A program made the translations under genes and the position numbers. Below are positions 44,737-54,125 of a stretch of 64,000 nt of DNA, piece after piece (the stretch's first letter is position 1; each line of letters starts with the position of its first letter). The notes beneath the pieces were generated by a model. It made no database searches. It saw nothing but the letters and a program-made list of their open reading frames with translations, and was not told the DNA's origin. Source of the stretch: Chitinophaga pinensis. GTDB taxonomy: Bacteria; Bacteroidota; Bacteroidia; Flavobacteriales_D; Crocinitomicaceae. Where the stretch lies: assembly GCA_945863605.1 (NCBI GenBank), contig CAMAZP010000007.1, forward strand, positions 1 through 64,000, written 5' to 3'.

Positions 44737-45951
44737 CTAACTATTTTCCACATCCGAAATCAAAAAGAAACTTCCAATAACCAATAGTGTATCTTGTTTA
44801 TTTAGTGTAGGAATTAATTGTTTTATAGCTAGATTTACCTCTTGATGAACTGCTTTTATATTCAGTTTCTTTTCTTTAATTTCCTGAAGTCGCTCAATTG
44901 ATTGGCTTCGTTCATTTTTAAATGTACAAAGGTGAATTTCGGCATTGTTCGGAAAAAGAGTTATCATTTCTTCAATTGCTTTCTCTTGTGATGCGCCTAA
45001 TAGAATCGTAAGTTTTGCGTTTTCTGAAAGCTTTAACGATTTCAAAGTTGCTTTAATTCCTTCTTTATTGTGTGAAACATCTAATATCAAAGATGGATTC
45101 TTTTGTACAATTTCCATTCTACCATAAAGTCCGCTGTTTCGACGGAGGTTTTTAAGCGCTTTTTCAACTAAATTTTCATTTACAGAGAAGGAAAGTAGTG
45201 AAAGAGTTACTAAAGCTGTTTTTAAATTTTTAGATTGATAACCTGTTAATTTTAGCTCAATTGGTAGATGAAATTCTTGTGCGAAAGTAATAGAAGCATT
45301 TTGTTCTTGAGCTTTCTTTTCAAAAACGCTAGTTGTTTCAAATTGTCTTTCACCAATAACAATTGGTCTATCATTTTTAATTATTCCTGCCTTTTCGAAA
45401 GCGATTGCTTCTAAGGTTTCACCTAGAAATTGCGTGTGGTCTATGCCAATATTCGTAATAACTGAAATTAATGGGTCTACAACATTTGTTGCATCTAAGC
45501 GTCCACCCAAACCTGTTTCAAGCACAACGATACTACAATTTTCTTGTTGAAAAAAGCATAAAGCCATTGTAAATGTAATCTCAAAGAAAGAAGGTGAAAA
45601 GTTAAGTTCAATTTGTTTAATTTTCTCACAGAAAGCAATTACATATTCTTGGTCTATTTCAATCCCATTGATACGAATTCGTTCGCGAAAATCATAAATA
45701 TGGGGTGAAGTAAATAATCCAACTTTTTCTCCTTTTTCAACTAGTAAACTCGTCAAAAATGAACAGGTTGAACCTTTACCATTTGTTCCAGCAACATGAA
45801 TAAATTTTATATCTTCATGTGGATTAGCAAAAGCTCGTAATAAAAAAATAGTATTTTCAAGCCCTGGCTTATAGGCAGAAGCACCTTTTAACTGATAAGA
45901 AGGAAATTGTTCAAAAAGCCAATGGATACTTTCTTGGTACTTATTTAGCAT
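44737..45951 (-). CDS. folC: Folylpolyglutamate synthase / dihydrofolate synthase
   Basis: 404 residues from ATG 45951, overlapping the tonB-like stop by 11 bases; the frame open to 46101 is extra. It adds Glu to folates (and to dihydropteroate). Mur ligase marks: FIHVAGTNGKGSTCSFL (P-loop), GLFTSPHIYDFRERIRING, ETGLGGRLDATNVV and ISVITNIGIDHTQFLG, with SLILDVSHNKEGI in the C-terminal domain. It is the last gene of the minus-strand run. Confidence 0.93.
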   Translation of the reverse strand: MLNKYQESIHWLFEQFPSYQLKGASAYKPGLENTIFLLRAFANPHEDIKFIHVAGTNGKGSTCSFLTSLLVEKGEKVGLFTSPHIYDFRERIRINGIEIDQEYVIAFCEKIKQIELNFSPSFFEITFTMALCFFQQENCSIVVLETGLGGRLDATNVVDPLISVITNIGIDHTQFLGETLEAIAFEKAGIIKNDRPIVIGERQFETTSVFEKKAQEQNASITFAQEFHLPIELKLTGYQSKNLKTALVTLSLLSFSVNENLVEKALKNLRRNSGLYGRMEIVQKNPSLILDVSHNKEGIKATLKSLKLSENAKLTILLGASQEKAIEEMITLFPNNAEIHLCTFKNERSQSIERLQEIKEKKLNIKAVHQEVNLAIKQLIPTLNKQDTLLVIGSFFLISDVENS

Positions 45952-46693
45952 CAATTTGGACGGTGTAGAATGCATAAACTGTTCCTGAACCTGTGTCTTT
46001 TTTGAATTTAACTTGGCGAACAACCTCTGCAATAACTTGATTGATAATACGTTGATCAGTGCAAGTAGATTTTGACTTAATACAAGTTGCTGCAAAAACA
46101 TCTCCGTTAGCGTTAACGCTTAATTTCAAATGTATTTTTGAGTCAAAATCAGTATCATAGGAAGGAAGGATAGCATCATTTAGTCGCGTTCTTGCTTTAC
46201 CATCGCCAGCTCCAGATGGTCCATTCCCAAATTCCCCATCACCAGGGCCACCAAAAGGGCCATTTCCTGGACCAATACCATTTCCTCCACCACCAGATCC
46301 AAATGGGTTGTTACCTTGTACAGAGGTGGATGCTTGGTTATTTGGATTGTTACCGTTAGTTTTGTTTGAACTTCCTGTTTTAACAGTTGTTTGACCTGTT
46401 TTGCCAGTTAAAACTTGCTGCACTTGTTCTTTCGGTTGGTCAATTGGGTCATTTGTAGGTGTTCCACCGCCAGCGCCACCCGTTTCAACTTTCAATTCTT
46501 TTAATTCCAATTCTTCCAAAGTTGTTTCAGTGTTTACTAAAACGTCTTGAGGTGGTGGATCAGCAATTTGATAAGTAACAAGGAAAAAAATAATTAAAAC
46601 TAAAATCACAGTAACTATGGCACTAATCCATCCGATTTTTATATCTCTTGGGTCAGCGACACGGGTATTCAGTAAATTTAGTTTCTCTGCCAT
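45941..46693 (-). CDS. TonB-type energy transducer
   Basis: 250 residues. One membrane helix (about 24-45, AIVTVILVLIIFFLVTYQIA) is followed by a Pro/Gly/Asn/Thr-rich linker with GSGGGGNGIGPGNGPFGGPG near the middle, and a C-terminal TonB/TolA-like domain (SKIHLKLSVNANGDVFAATCI ... VRQVKFKKDTGSGTVYAFYTVQIDA). It carries energy from ExbB/ExbD to outer-membrane receptors. It is four bases from exbD and overlaps folC. TolA-like use is possible. Confidence 0.88.
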   Translation of the reverse strand: MAEKLNLLNTRVADPRDIKIGWISAIVTVILVLIIFFLVTYQIADPPPQDVLVNTETTLEELELKELKVETGGAGGGTPTNDPIDQPKEQVQQVLTGKTGQTTVKTGSSNKTNGNNPNNQASTSVQGNNPFGSGGGGNGIGPGNGPFGGPGDGEFGNGPSGAGDGKARTRLNDAILPSYDTDFDSKIHLKLSVNANGDVFAATCIKSKSTCTDQRIINQVIAEVVRQVKFKKDTGSGTVYAFYTVQIDAK

Positions 46694-46696
46694 AAA

Positions 46697-47107
46697 TTAT
46701 TTATCATAAGCTAAAACAGGATCCCAGCCATTTGCCTGAGAGAGAGCAAGTACATTAAAGACTGCCTCATAACTTGCTTTGTGGTGTCCTGCCACTTTTA
46801 ATTTCATTTTACCTGATTTTTCAACGGCTGCCGCTGTAATTTCCTTTATTTCATCAAAATCCATTGGGTTTGCTAAATCTCCACCCGGCATAACGACATA
46901 CCGATTATCTTCAGTGATTATTACCATTGCCTCTACTGGATCTTTAACAGGTTTTAAATCTGCATCTGGTTTTGGTAAGTCAATTGGTGTTTGATTATTG
47001 GCCATTAAACTCATGATAATAAAGAAAATTAGCAATAAGAATACAAGATCAGTCATGGAAGCCATTCCACCTTCAACTTTTATATTATTTCTAGGACGAA
47101 GATCCAT
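46697..47107 (-). CDS. exbD: ExbD/TolR-family biopolymer transport protein
   Basis: 136 residues with one helix (about 16-38, MTDLVFLLLIFFIIMSLM) containing the key Asp (ASMTDLVFLLLIFFI). The periplasmic domain (AMVIITEDNRYVVMPGG, then VAGHHKASYEAVFNVLAL) is standard. It forms the proton-driven motor with ExbB. Three bases separate it from exbB. Confidence 0.92.
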   Translation of the reverse strand: MDLRPRNNIKVEGGMASMTDLVFLLLIFFIIMSLMANNQTPIDLPKPDADLKPVKDPVEAMVIITEDNRYVVMPGGDLANPMDFDEIKEITAAAVEKSGKMKLKVAGHHKASYEAVFNVLALSQANGWDPVLAYDK

Positions 47108-47110
47108 TTC

Positions 47111-47821
47111 TTATTTATTTGGTTGGTTTAATAAATCCATAAATTCCAACGCTGCGTTTTCCATTTGGTATACTACCTTTCCGATTTGTCCAACCAAAAA
47201 ATTATATCCCATAAAAGAAATAATTCCAACAATTAAACCAGCAACAGTAGTAACCATAGCTGTCATGATACCTGGTGCTATTGTTTTTAATTCTAGCGCT
47301 GATGCATTTTGTAAGTCGATAAAAACAACAACCATACCTATAGTTGTCCCTAGGAAACCAATCATAGGTGCGGCTCCTGCGGCAGTTGCTAAGAAATTCA
47401 AACGTTGTTCTAAGCGAAGGATTTCAAATTTCCCAGTGTTTTCAATTGTTGCAGCAATACTTTCGTTTTTAGCAGAACCAATTCTAGAAATACCTTTTCC
47501 AAGCATTTTTGCGATGGGGCTATCAGATGAATTACAAATATCTTTTGCCCCTTGAATATTGCCATTACTTAATTGAATTTTTACATTATTCAAAAATCCT
47601 TGTTCTTCTTTGGTTGCTTTTCTTAATGCCAAGAAACGTTCGACAAATACAAAAATCGTATAGCCAAACATTATGAGTAATATTAAATTAATTATCCAAC
47701 CAATACCTTGATTTGATTGATCGATAATATCCCAAATAGGAACATCCTTAACACCAGTTTTAGGTTCAGCAGCACCTGTATTAATTCCTGGATTAGCTTC
47801 AAGAAAGAAAAATAAACTCAT
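47111..47821 (-). CDS. exbB: ExbB/TolQ/MotA-family proton channel protein
   Basis: 236 residues, three helices: LILLIMFGYTIFVFVERFLAL, then the pair LATAAGAAPMIGFLGTTIGMVVVFI and MTTVAGLIVGIISFMGYNFLV. The TVxGL/GLxGTxxG pattern identifies the family. Upstream is nhaD with 28 bases between. It probably shares a transcript with it. Confidence 0.92.
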   Translation of the reverse strand: MSLFFFLEANPGINTGAAEPKTGVKDVPIWDIIDQSNQGIGWIINLILLIMFGYTIFVFVERFLALRKATKEEQGFLNNVKIQLSNGNIQGAKDICNSSDSPIAKMLGKGISRIGSAKNESIAATIENTGKFEILRLEQRLNFLATAAGAAPMIGFLGTTIGMVVVFIDLQNASALELKTIAPGIMTAMVTTVAGLIVGIISFMGYNFLVGQIGKVVYQMENAALEFMDLLNQPNK

Positions 47822-47849
47822 AATGTCTAAACTTTAAAATTGTTATTGG

Positions 47850-49193
47850 TTACGATAATAATAAAAATACGCCAATTCCAGCGAAATAGCCAATAGCAGC
47901 TAAACCAGAAATTCTGGTTAAATACCAAAAGAATGAGATTTTTTCCATACCCATTGCAACAACTCCTGCTGCTGAGCCAATGATTAATATTGAACCCCCT
48001 GTACCAGCCGCATACGCAATGAAATGCCAAATATTCGCATCTTGTTCTTGAGTGAACATTCCAATGCTCGCTGCAACTAATGGAACATTATCAATAATTG
48101 CAGAAGCTAACCCCAGCATGGTAATAAAAACACTTTCATCAATTTTAGCACTTACTGTTTGTCCAAAATTTAAGATCATACCTAAGGATTCCATAGATGC
48201 GACAGTCATCAAAATACCTAAGAAAAACAAAATAGAAGGCATTTCAATTTTACCAAGTGCTTTTAATGTTGGACCGTGGTGCGTTTCTCCCTCTAAGTTT
48301 TCTCTATCATTGTGAGATATATTAATTTTTCGATTACTCAGAATTTCAGCTGTAATGGCTATTATACTTAAAGAGAGCATCATACCAATGTACGGAGGTA
48401 AATGCGTAATCGTTTTAAAAACAGGAACCATTATTATCATGAACAAACCAAAAATCAACATAAACGAACCATGACCACTTTTTTGTTCTTCTGCTTCTTC
48501 AGGGTCAATTTCTCCTTTGAATACGGGCATAAAGGATGCAATAATTAAAGGAAGTACAGTACAAACTAATGAAGGTAAAACCAATAGTTTCATTACTTCA
48601 CCGGTAGTTATTTTATTAGCCATCCAAAGCATAGTGGTGGTAACATCGCCAATTGGTGTCCAAGCTCCACCTGCGTTCGCCGCGATAATGATGAATCCAG
48701 CATACCACATTCGTGTTTCAGTATCTTTGATTATTTTTCTAAGAATTGTAATTAAAACAATTGTTGCAGTTAAATTGTCGATAATTGCAGATAACAAAAA
48801 ACCTAAAATCGCTACAATCCAAAGAATATTAATCTTCTTTTTAGTTTTGATTATGTTTTTTATTGAAGCAAAACCTTCAAAATGATCAATCATCTCAACG
48901 ATAGCCATAGCTCCCATTAAGAAAATAAGAATTTCAGCAGTTTTACCGAAGTGATGTAAAAGTGTTGTTTCTAATAATTCTGATTTAATTTCATGATTTG
49001 CTGTACCTATTGAAACTAACGTGCCAGAATGCGGATCTATCCAATTTTGGATACCATCAATATTTAGTGCGATAGTTGTCCAACAAATAACCATCATTAA
49101 AAGTGCAGGAACTAACTTATCAATTTTTATTGAATGTTCAAGTGTAATTGCAGTGTAACCAAGAATAAATGTTGCAATAATAAATAACTCCAT
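47850..49193 (-). CDS. nhaD: NhaD-type Na+/H+ antiporter
   Basis: 447 residues, about twelve helices, of the ion-transporter (IT) superfamily. The sequence DNLTATIVLITILRKI and the symmetrical DNVPLVAASIGMF hold the paired Asp residues typical of NhaD, and GGAWTPIGDVTTTMLW is a family block. It exchanges Na+ (Li+) for H+. It lies directly before exbB/exbD/tonB and 12 bases after the amino-acid dehydrogenase gene, so sodium and proton use by the ExbBD motor may be linked to its expression. Confidence 0.92.
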   Translation of the reverse strand: MELFIIATFILGYTAITLEHSIKIDKLVPALLMMVICWTTIALNIDGIQNWIDPHSGTLVSIGTANHEIKSELLETTLLHHFGKTAEILIFLMGAMAIVEMIDHFEGFASIKNIIKTKKKINILWIVAILGFLLSAIIDNLTATIVLITILRKIIKDTETRMWYAGFIIIAANAGGAWTPIGDVTTTMLWMANKITTGEVMKLLVLPSLVCTVLPLIIASFMPVFKGEIDPEEAEEQKSGHGSFMLIFGLFMIIMVPVFKTITHLPPYIGMMLSLSIIAITAEILSNRKINISHNDRENLEGETHHGPTLKALGKIEMPSILFFLGILMTVASMESLGMILNFGQTVSAKIDESVFITMLGLASAIIDNVPLVAASIGMFTQEQDANIWHFIAYAAGTGGSILIIGSAAGVVAMGMEKISFFWYLTRISGLAAIGYFAGIGVFLLLS

Positions 49194-49205
49194 CTCTATT
49201 TTTTT

Positions 49206-50435
49206 TTAAATTAATTGTTTTAAGGCAATTTCGAAGGCTGCCTTTGCTATACCTGTATTTTTTGAATTGACTTTAAATGTATTTTCTAACGCATTTTTTA
49301 TCACCGCGCTGGTATCGTCAAATATTAACTTATCTTCTATGCTTTTTAGGTCATTACTCATTAAATAAGCAAAAACGCGAGCCATACCACAGTTTGCGAT
49401 GAAATCTGGTATTAAGGACAATGAAGCATCTGCTTTTTCTGCAATTGTACCGAAGAAAATTTCAGGGTCAGCAAAAGGAACATTTGCACCAGAGGAAATT
49501 ACTTTAACTCCAGCAGCTAACATTCTTTTTAATTGATCATCGGAAATCATCCGGCTTCCTGCGCAAGGAATAAAAACATCTGCATTCAAATCCCATATTT
49601 TGGAATTGACTTCATCGTAACTTAATAATGAAGTATGAACTAATTCATTGCCGTTTTTACTTAGGAATAGTTCTTTTATTTCTTCAAATGTGAATCCTTC
49701 TTTATTAATCAATCCGCCTACCCTATCAATAATCCCTACAATTAAAGCTCCATTTTGAGCTAGATAGTATGCAGCTGCCGATCCTACATTCCCCCAACCT
49801 TGAACGATTACTTTTTTACCTTTTAGTTCACCATCCCATATATCAAAATAATGACGAATTGACTCGGCAACACCGAAACCAGTAATCATATCAGCAACAA
49901 CATATTTCTTGAGAACATCAGGTGTAAATAGTTCGTCTTCGATTACTTTCAAAACTCCTTGTCTCAATTGACCTATTCTATTGATTTTTTGTGATTCTTT
50001 AGGTTGAAAATGCCCATTAAAAACTCCTTCTTGCGGATGCCAGACTCCACAGTCTTCAGTAATCGGAATAACTTCGTGAATCTCATCAACATTTAAGTCG
50101 CCACCGGTACCGTAGTAACTTTTTAACAATGGAGAAACAGCAGCATACCAACGACGTAATACCCCCTCTTTACGTGGGTCTTTGGGATTGAAATTTATTC
50201 CTGATTTAGCTCCTCCAATTGGTGGACCAGCAACAGTGAATTTTACTTCCATTGTTTTTGCAAGTGATTCTACTTCCCGTTTATCTAATCCTACGCGCAT
50301 TCTAGTTCCTCCTCCAGCTGCACCACCTCTAAGTGAGTTTATTACAACCCATCCTTCTGCTTCTGTTTCAGCATCTTTCCATTCAAAGACAATCTCTGGA
50401 CGTTTATTTTCAAATTTTTGTAATAAATCTTTCAT
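49206..50435 (-). CDS. Glu/Leu/Phe/Val dehydrogenase family amino-acid dehydrogenase
   Basis: 409 residues. Family blocks: INSLRGGAAGGGTRMRVGLDK, the catalytic-Lys stretch AGPPIGGAKSGINFNP, TGGDLNVDEIHEVIP and the Rossmann GWGNVGSAAAYYLAQNGA. It deaminates an amino acid with NAD(P)+. GTGGDLNVDE differs slightly from GDH and LeuDH; which substrate is used is not decided here. It heads the long minus-strand run, 90-odd bases after anmK. Confidence 0.9.
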   Translation of the reverse strand: MKDLLQKFENKRPEIVFEWKDAETEAEGWVVINSLRGGAAGGGTRMRVGLDKREVESLAKTMEVKFTVAGPPIGGAKSGINFNPKDPRKEGVLRRWYAAVSPLLKSYYGTGGDLNVDEIHEVIPITEDCGVWHPQEGVFNGHFQPKESQKINRIGQLRQGVLKVIEDELFTPDVLKKYVVADMITGFGVAESIRHYFDIWDGELKGKKVIVQGWGNVGSAAAYYLAQNGALIVGIIDRVGGLINKEGFTFEEIKELFLSKNGNELVHTSLLSYDEVNSKIWDLNADVFIPCAGSRMISDDQLKRMLAAGVKVISSGANVPFADPEIFFGTIAEKADASLSLIPDFIANCGMARVFAYLMSNDLKSIEDKLIFDDTSAVIKNALENTFKVNSKNTGIAKAAFEIALKQLI

Positions 50436-50531
50436 TCAAGTTGTATATGAATTTCGGACAAATTTATAAAAATGAATGATTGTAACTGTTTTTTAGTTGA
50501 TACTTACTAACAACTTAATTGTGAATAAGTA

Positions 50532-51623
50532 CTATTTATTACTTTTATAGAAAACACCTGAGCATACATCTTTAACAGCACCAGTTACACTTTTGAGTGT
50601 GTTTGTTTTATTTCTCAAATAACAAGCCCCCAAAAATCCAAAAATTATTGCCTCTTTGTAATCAATAATTTCCTCATTTGGTATAATTAATTCGCCATTA
50701 AATAGGTGGCCAATTCGCTCAATTAAAAATTTATTTTTAACACCACCTCCAGTAACGAAAACTGAATCGATTTTTTCTTCGTTAAGTGTTTTACTTATTT
50801 CAATTGCAATATGTTCAATAATAGTTCTGAGTTTGTCCTCTATTAAATTTATTTTTTTAATTAACGGATGATAATTGTGTTCAAGCCATTCTATTCCTAA
50901 TGATTTTGGAGGTGAAATATGAAAATACTCCAATTTTTGCAGTTGTTCTAAAATTGAAAAATTAATTTTTCCTTTACGTGCAATTCCACCGTTGTTGTCG
51001 TAATTAATTCCAAGGGATTTAACAATTTCATTTAAAGGTAAATTACCTGGACATATATCATAAGCTATTATGTCATGATTTTTTTCATAACTTACATTCA
51101 CAAATCCTCCGATATTTAAAAATGAAGTTGCGTGCTTGTTAAACAAACAAAAGTCACCAATTGGAACTAAAGGGGCTCCTTGACCACCAGCAACTACGTC
51201 TAATTCTCTAAAATTATTAATAACATCAATTTCTGTTTTTAATGCAAGTGAACTACCACAACCTATTTGATAAGTAAAGCCATTTTGTGGTTGATGAAAA
51301 ATTGTTTGACCATGTGAAGCAATTGCTGTAATATTCGACTTGTTAATTTTGTAATGTTTAATAAAATTATTTACGCAATTAGCATAAAAACTTCCGATTT
51401 GTTTATCAAGAATTAAAATTTCAGGTACAGATAAGCTAGTCGCAATTTGTAGTTGTGATAAAACCATTGAACTATAAGGAACTGTTTGATAGTTAATAAG
51501 TTCAAAATCAACTTCATCATCTTTAAAGTTAAAAGTAACGTGCGCAATATCTAGGCCATCTAAAGATGTTCCAGACATTAAACCAATAATTTCAATTTTA
51601 TTCTTGTTTAATTGCTCACTCAA
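50532..51623 (-). CDS. anmK: Anhydro-N-acetylmuramic acid kinase
   Basis: 363 residues. It opens and phosphorylates anhydro-MurNAc from cell-wall recycling to MurNAc-6-P. GLMSGTSLDGLDIAHVTF is the family signature; IASHGQTIFHQP, VAGGQGAPLVPIGD, FLNIGGFVNVSY and FVTGGGVKNKFLIERI are also present. Its start is 48 bases from the divergent acyl-CoA dehydrogenase. Confidence 0.93.
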   Translation of the reverse strand: MSEQLNKNKIEIIGLMSGTSLDGLDIAHVTFNFKDDEVDFELINYQTVPYSSMVLSQLQIATSLSVPEILILDKQIGSFYANCVNNFIKHYKINKSNITAIASHGQTIFHQPQNGFTYQIGCGSSLALKTEIDVINNFRELDVVAGGQGAPLVPIGDFCLFNKHATSFLNIGGFVNVSYEKNHDIIAYDICPGNLPLNEIVKSLGINYDNNGGIARKGKINFSILEQLQKLEYFHISPPKSLGIEWLEHNYHPLIKKINLIEDKLRTIIEHIAIEISKTLNEEKIDSVFVTGGGVKNKFLIERIGHLFNGELIIPNEEIIDYKEAIIFGFLGACYLRNKTNTLKSVTGAVKDVCSGVFYKSNK

Positions 51624-51671
51624 AACAGAAATTCGTTTATTTTTGTCAAAATTAATTTAATTCGTCGAACT

Positions 51672-52811
51672 ATGAATTTTGAATTATCAGAAGAACATAT
51701 TGCAGTTAAAGAGGCTGCTAGAGACTTTGCTCAAAACGTTTTAAAACCAGGAGTTATAGAAAGAGATAACTTACAAAAATTTCCTGAAGAGCAAATCAAA
51801 CAATTAGCTGAACTTGGGTTTATGGGAATGATGGTTGACCCTAAATATGGAGGTAGTGGAATGGATACATTGTCTTATGTTTTGGCGATGGAAGAAATTT
51901 CCAAAATCGATGCATCTACATCTGTATGTATGTCTGTAAATAATTCATTAGTTTGTTGGGGATTAGAAAAATTTGGCTCTGAGGATCAAAAACAAAAATA
52001 TTTAGTTCCACTAGCAAAAGGAGAAATAATTGGAGCGTTTTGCTTATCTGAACCAGAAGCAGGATCAGATGCAACATCTCAACGCACAACAGCAATTGAT
52101 ATGGGTGACCACTACATATTGAATGGAACAAAAAACTGGATAACAAATGGTTCATCAGCTTCTGTTTATTTAGTAGTAGCTCAAACAAATGTTGAAGCTG
52201 GACATAAAGGAATAAATGCATTAATTGTTGAAAGAGGTATGCATGGCTTCATAGTTGGAGCGAAAGAAGACAAGTTAGGTATTCGTGGTAGTGATACACA
52301 TACTTTGTTATTCAATGATGTAAAAGTGCCAAAAGAAAACAGAATTGGAGAAGACGGTTTTGGTTTTAAGTTCGCGATGAAAGTATTAAGTGGTGGACGA
52401 ATTGGAATAGCTGCACAAGCATTGGGTATTGCTGGAGGAGCTTATGAGTTAGCTTTAGATTATTCAAAACAACGAAAAGCTTTTGGTAAAGAAATTTACA
52501 AACATCAAGCAATAGCATTTAAGTTAGCAGATATGGCTACAGAAATTGAAGCAGCTAAAATGCTAGTCTACAAATCAGCAGTTGATAAAGATATGGGTAA
52601 AAATTATGATCAATCATCTGCTATGGCTAAATTGTATGCGTCAAAAGTTGCGATGGAACAAACCGTTGAAGCAGTTCAAATTCATGGAGGTTATGGTTTT
52701 GTTAAAGAATATCACGTGGAACGATTAATGCGTGATGCAAAAATTACTCAGATTTACGAAGGAACTTCAGAAGTTCAAAAAATCGTCATTTCAAGAGGTA
52801 TTTTGAGCTAA
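51672..52811 (+). CDS. Acyl-CoA dehydrogenase
   Basis: 379 residues from ATG 51672 (MNFELSEEHIAVKEAARDFA); earlier in-frame starts extend into the divergent promoter. It is an FAD enzyme for alpha,beta-dehydrogenation of acyl-CoA: CLSEPEAGSDATSQ, GTKNWITNGSSASVYLVVAQT, RIGIAAQALGIAGGAYE, QTVEAVQIHGGYGFVKEYHVERLMRDAKI and YEGTSEVQKIVISRGIL. The catalytic Glu is expected in the IYEGTSEV block. Short-chain substrates are likely by family. Confidence 0.94.
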   Translation: MNFELSEEHIAVKEAARDFAQNVLKPGVIERDNLQKFPEEQIKQLAELGFMGMMVDPKYGGSGMDTLSYVLAMEEISKIDASTSVCMSVNNSLVCWGLEKFGSEDQKQKYLVPLAKGEIIGAFCLSEPEAGSDATSQRTTAIDMGDHYILNGTKNWITNGSSASVYLVVAQTNVEAGHKGINALIVERGMHGFIVGAKEDKLGIRGSDTHTLLFNDVKVPKENRIGEDGFGFKFAMKVLSGGRIGIAAQALGIAGGAYELALDYSKQRKAFGKEIYKHQAIAFKLADMATEIEAAKMLVYKSAVDKDMGKNYDQSSAMAKLYASKVAMEQTVEAVQIHGGYGFVKEYHVERLMRDAKITQIYEGTSEVQKIVISRGILS

Positions 52812-52891
52812 AAAACAAATTCACCTAATAATGAGCAAAGATTTATTCCAAAATCGGATTGCTTACTTTGGTTTTACTTACTAATCTCAAA

Positions 52892-53716
52892 ATGAAAACA
52901 CTGATAGATTTTTTTGAAAGATTAGACCCGGTCACAGCAGCATTAATAGCAACTACATTTACTTGGTTTATTACTGCTCTTGGTGCTTCTTTGGTGTTTT
53001 TTTTTAAAACAATACATAGAGGTGTTCTTGATGGAATGTTAGGTTTTACCGGAGGGGTAATGGTAGCGGCTAGTTTTTGGTCACTTTTAATGCCATCAAT
53101 TGAATTATCAGAAAAATTTTACCCTTCAATGCCATGGATGCCTGCAGCAGTTGGTTTTTTATTGGGTGCACTTTTTCTTTTTATTTTAGATAAAAGTATG
53201 CCTCATTTACACATTAATTTTAGTGAGAATGAATCAGAAGGTGTTAAAACTCAATTTCATAAAACAACATTACTTGTACTTGCAATAACTCTTCATAACA
53301 TTCCGGAAGGGCTTGCTGTTGGCGTATTATTTGGTGCTGCAGCAAATGGAATTGAGGGTGCTACAATCGCAGGGGCAATTACCTTGGCAATTGGCATTGG
53401 GATTCAAAATTTCCCTGAAGGATTTGCTGTTGCAATGCCATTAAGAAGAGCGGGGGCAAGTCGTTTTAAAAGTTTTTGGTATGGTCAACTATCAGCGATT
53501 GTTGAGCCAATTGCAGGAGTAATTGGTGCAGCTGCTGTAATTTATATGGAACAATTACTACCTTTTGCATTAGCTTTTGCAGCTGGAGCAATGATTTTTG
53601 TTGTTGTAGAAGAGGTAATTCCAGAAACACAAAGAGATAAATATACTGATATTGCAGTTTTAGGTTTTATAGGCGGTTTTGTTGTTATGATGGTGCTTGA
53701 TGTTGCTTTAGGGTGA
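52892..53716 (+). CDS. ZIP family metal transporter
   Basis: 274 residues from ATG 52892; eight helices. The metal site motifs HNIPEGLAVGVLFGA and IQNFPEGFAVAMPLRR lie on helices IV and V. GGVMVAASFWSLLMPSIELS and AGAMIFVVVEEVIPETQ are typical of the GufA-like branch. It moves divalent metals (Zn, Fe, Mn) into the cytoplasm; specificity is unclear. No metal-responsive regulator lies nearby. Confidence 0.92.
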   Translation: MKTLIDFFERLDPVTAALIATTFTWFITALGASLVFFFKTIHRGVLDGMLGFTGGVMVAASFWSLLMPSIELSEKFYPSMPWMPAAVGFLLGALFLFILDKSMPHLHINFSENESEGVKTQFHKTTLLVLAITLHNIPEGLAVGVLFGAAANGIEGATIAGAITLAIGIGIQNFPEGFAVAMPLRRAGASRFKSFWYGQLSAIVEPIAGVIGAAAVIYMEQLLPFALAFAAGAMIFVVVEEVIPETQRDKYTDIAVLGFIGGFVVMMVLDVALG

Positions 53717-54125
53717 TCTTGATGATTAATCTTATAACTAAATACAATAAATAGGTGCTCAAGAAATTAATTTTAAGAAACTAATTTCTTAACTCGAAAA
53801 AGAATCTCAATTTTTCCATCATTAATTCTTCTTCTCTAATTTTCATAACTAAAATAGAAAAAACTTGAAGAAGCAGCGAAACTATTCTCTAAAAATTCAA
53901 GGAAAATAAAGGTTTACATTTTTTCTGTAAATAGTTTTAATTTCAATCATATTCTTGCTTTTCAACTTAAAAAGTATTTTACAGATTCGATTAGGGATAC
54001 ACATGAAAAACTATAAATTATTGAGATAATATACCAGTCTTATAAAAACAGCAATTTGACAGTATAAAATTCATTTTTTTAGGTCTTAATATAAGTTCAA
54101 TTCAATTGACTAATTTTACCAACAC
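53717..54125. other. Gene-poor AT-rich stretch with one hairpin
   Basis: Some 410 bases without an open frame. TTAAGAAA (53773-53780) pairs with TTTCTTAA (53785-53792) over loop CTAA, a possible weak terminator of the ZIP gene but with no T run. TAATTTTAC at 54111-54119 may be the -7 box of the next gene. Nothing else was seen. Confidence 0.5.

Noticed and set aside
46998-47555. 185-codon plus-strand frame opposite exbB/exbD
   Set aside because: Antisense to clear exbB and exbD codons; its Ile/Pro-rich content is the mirror of membrane helices.
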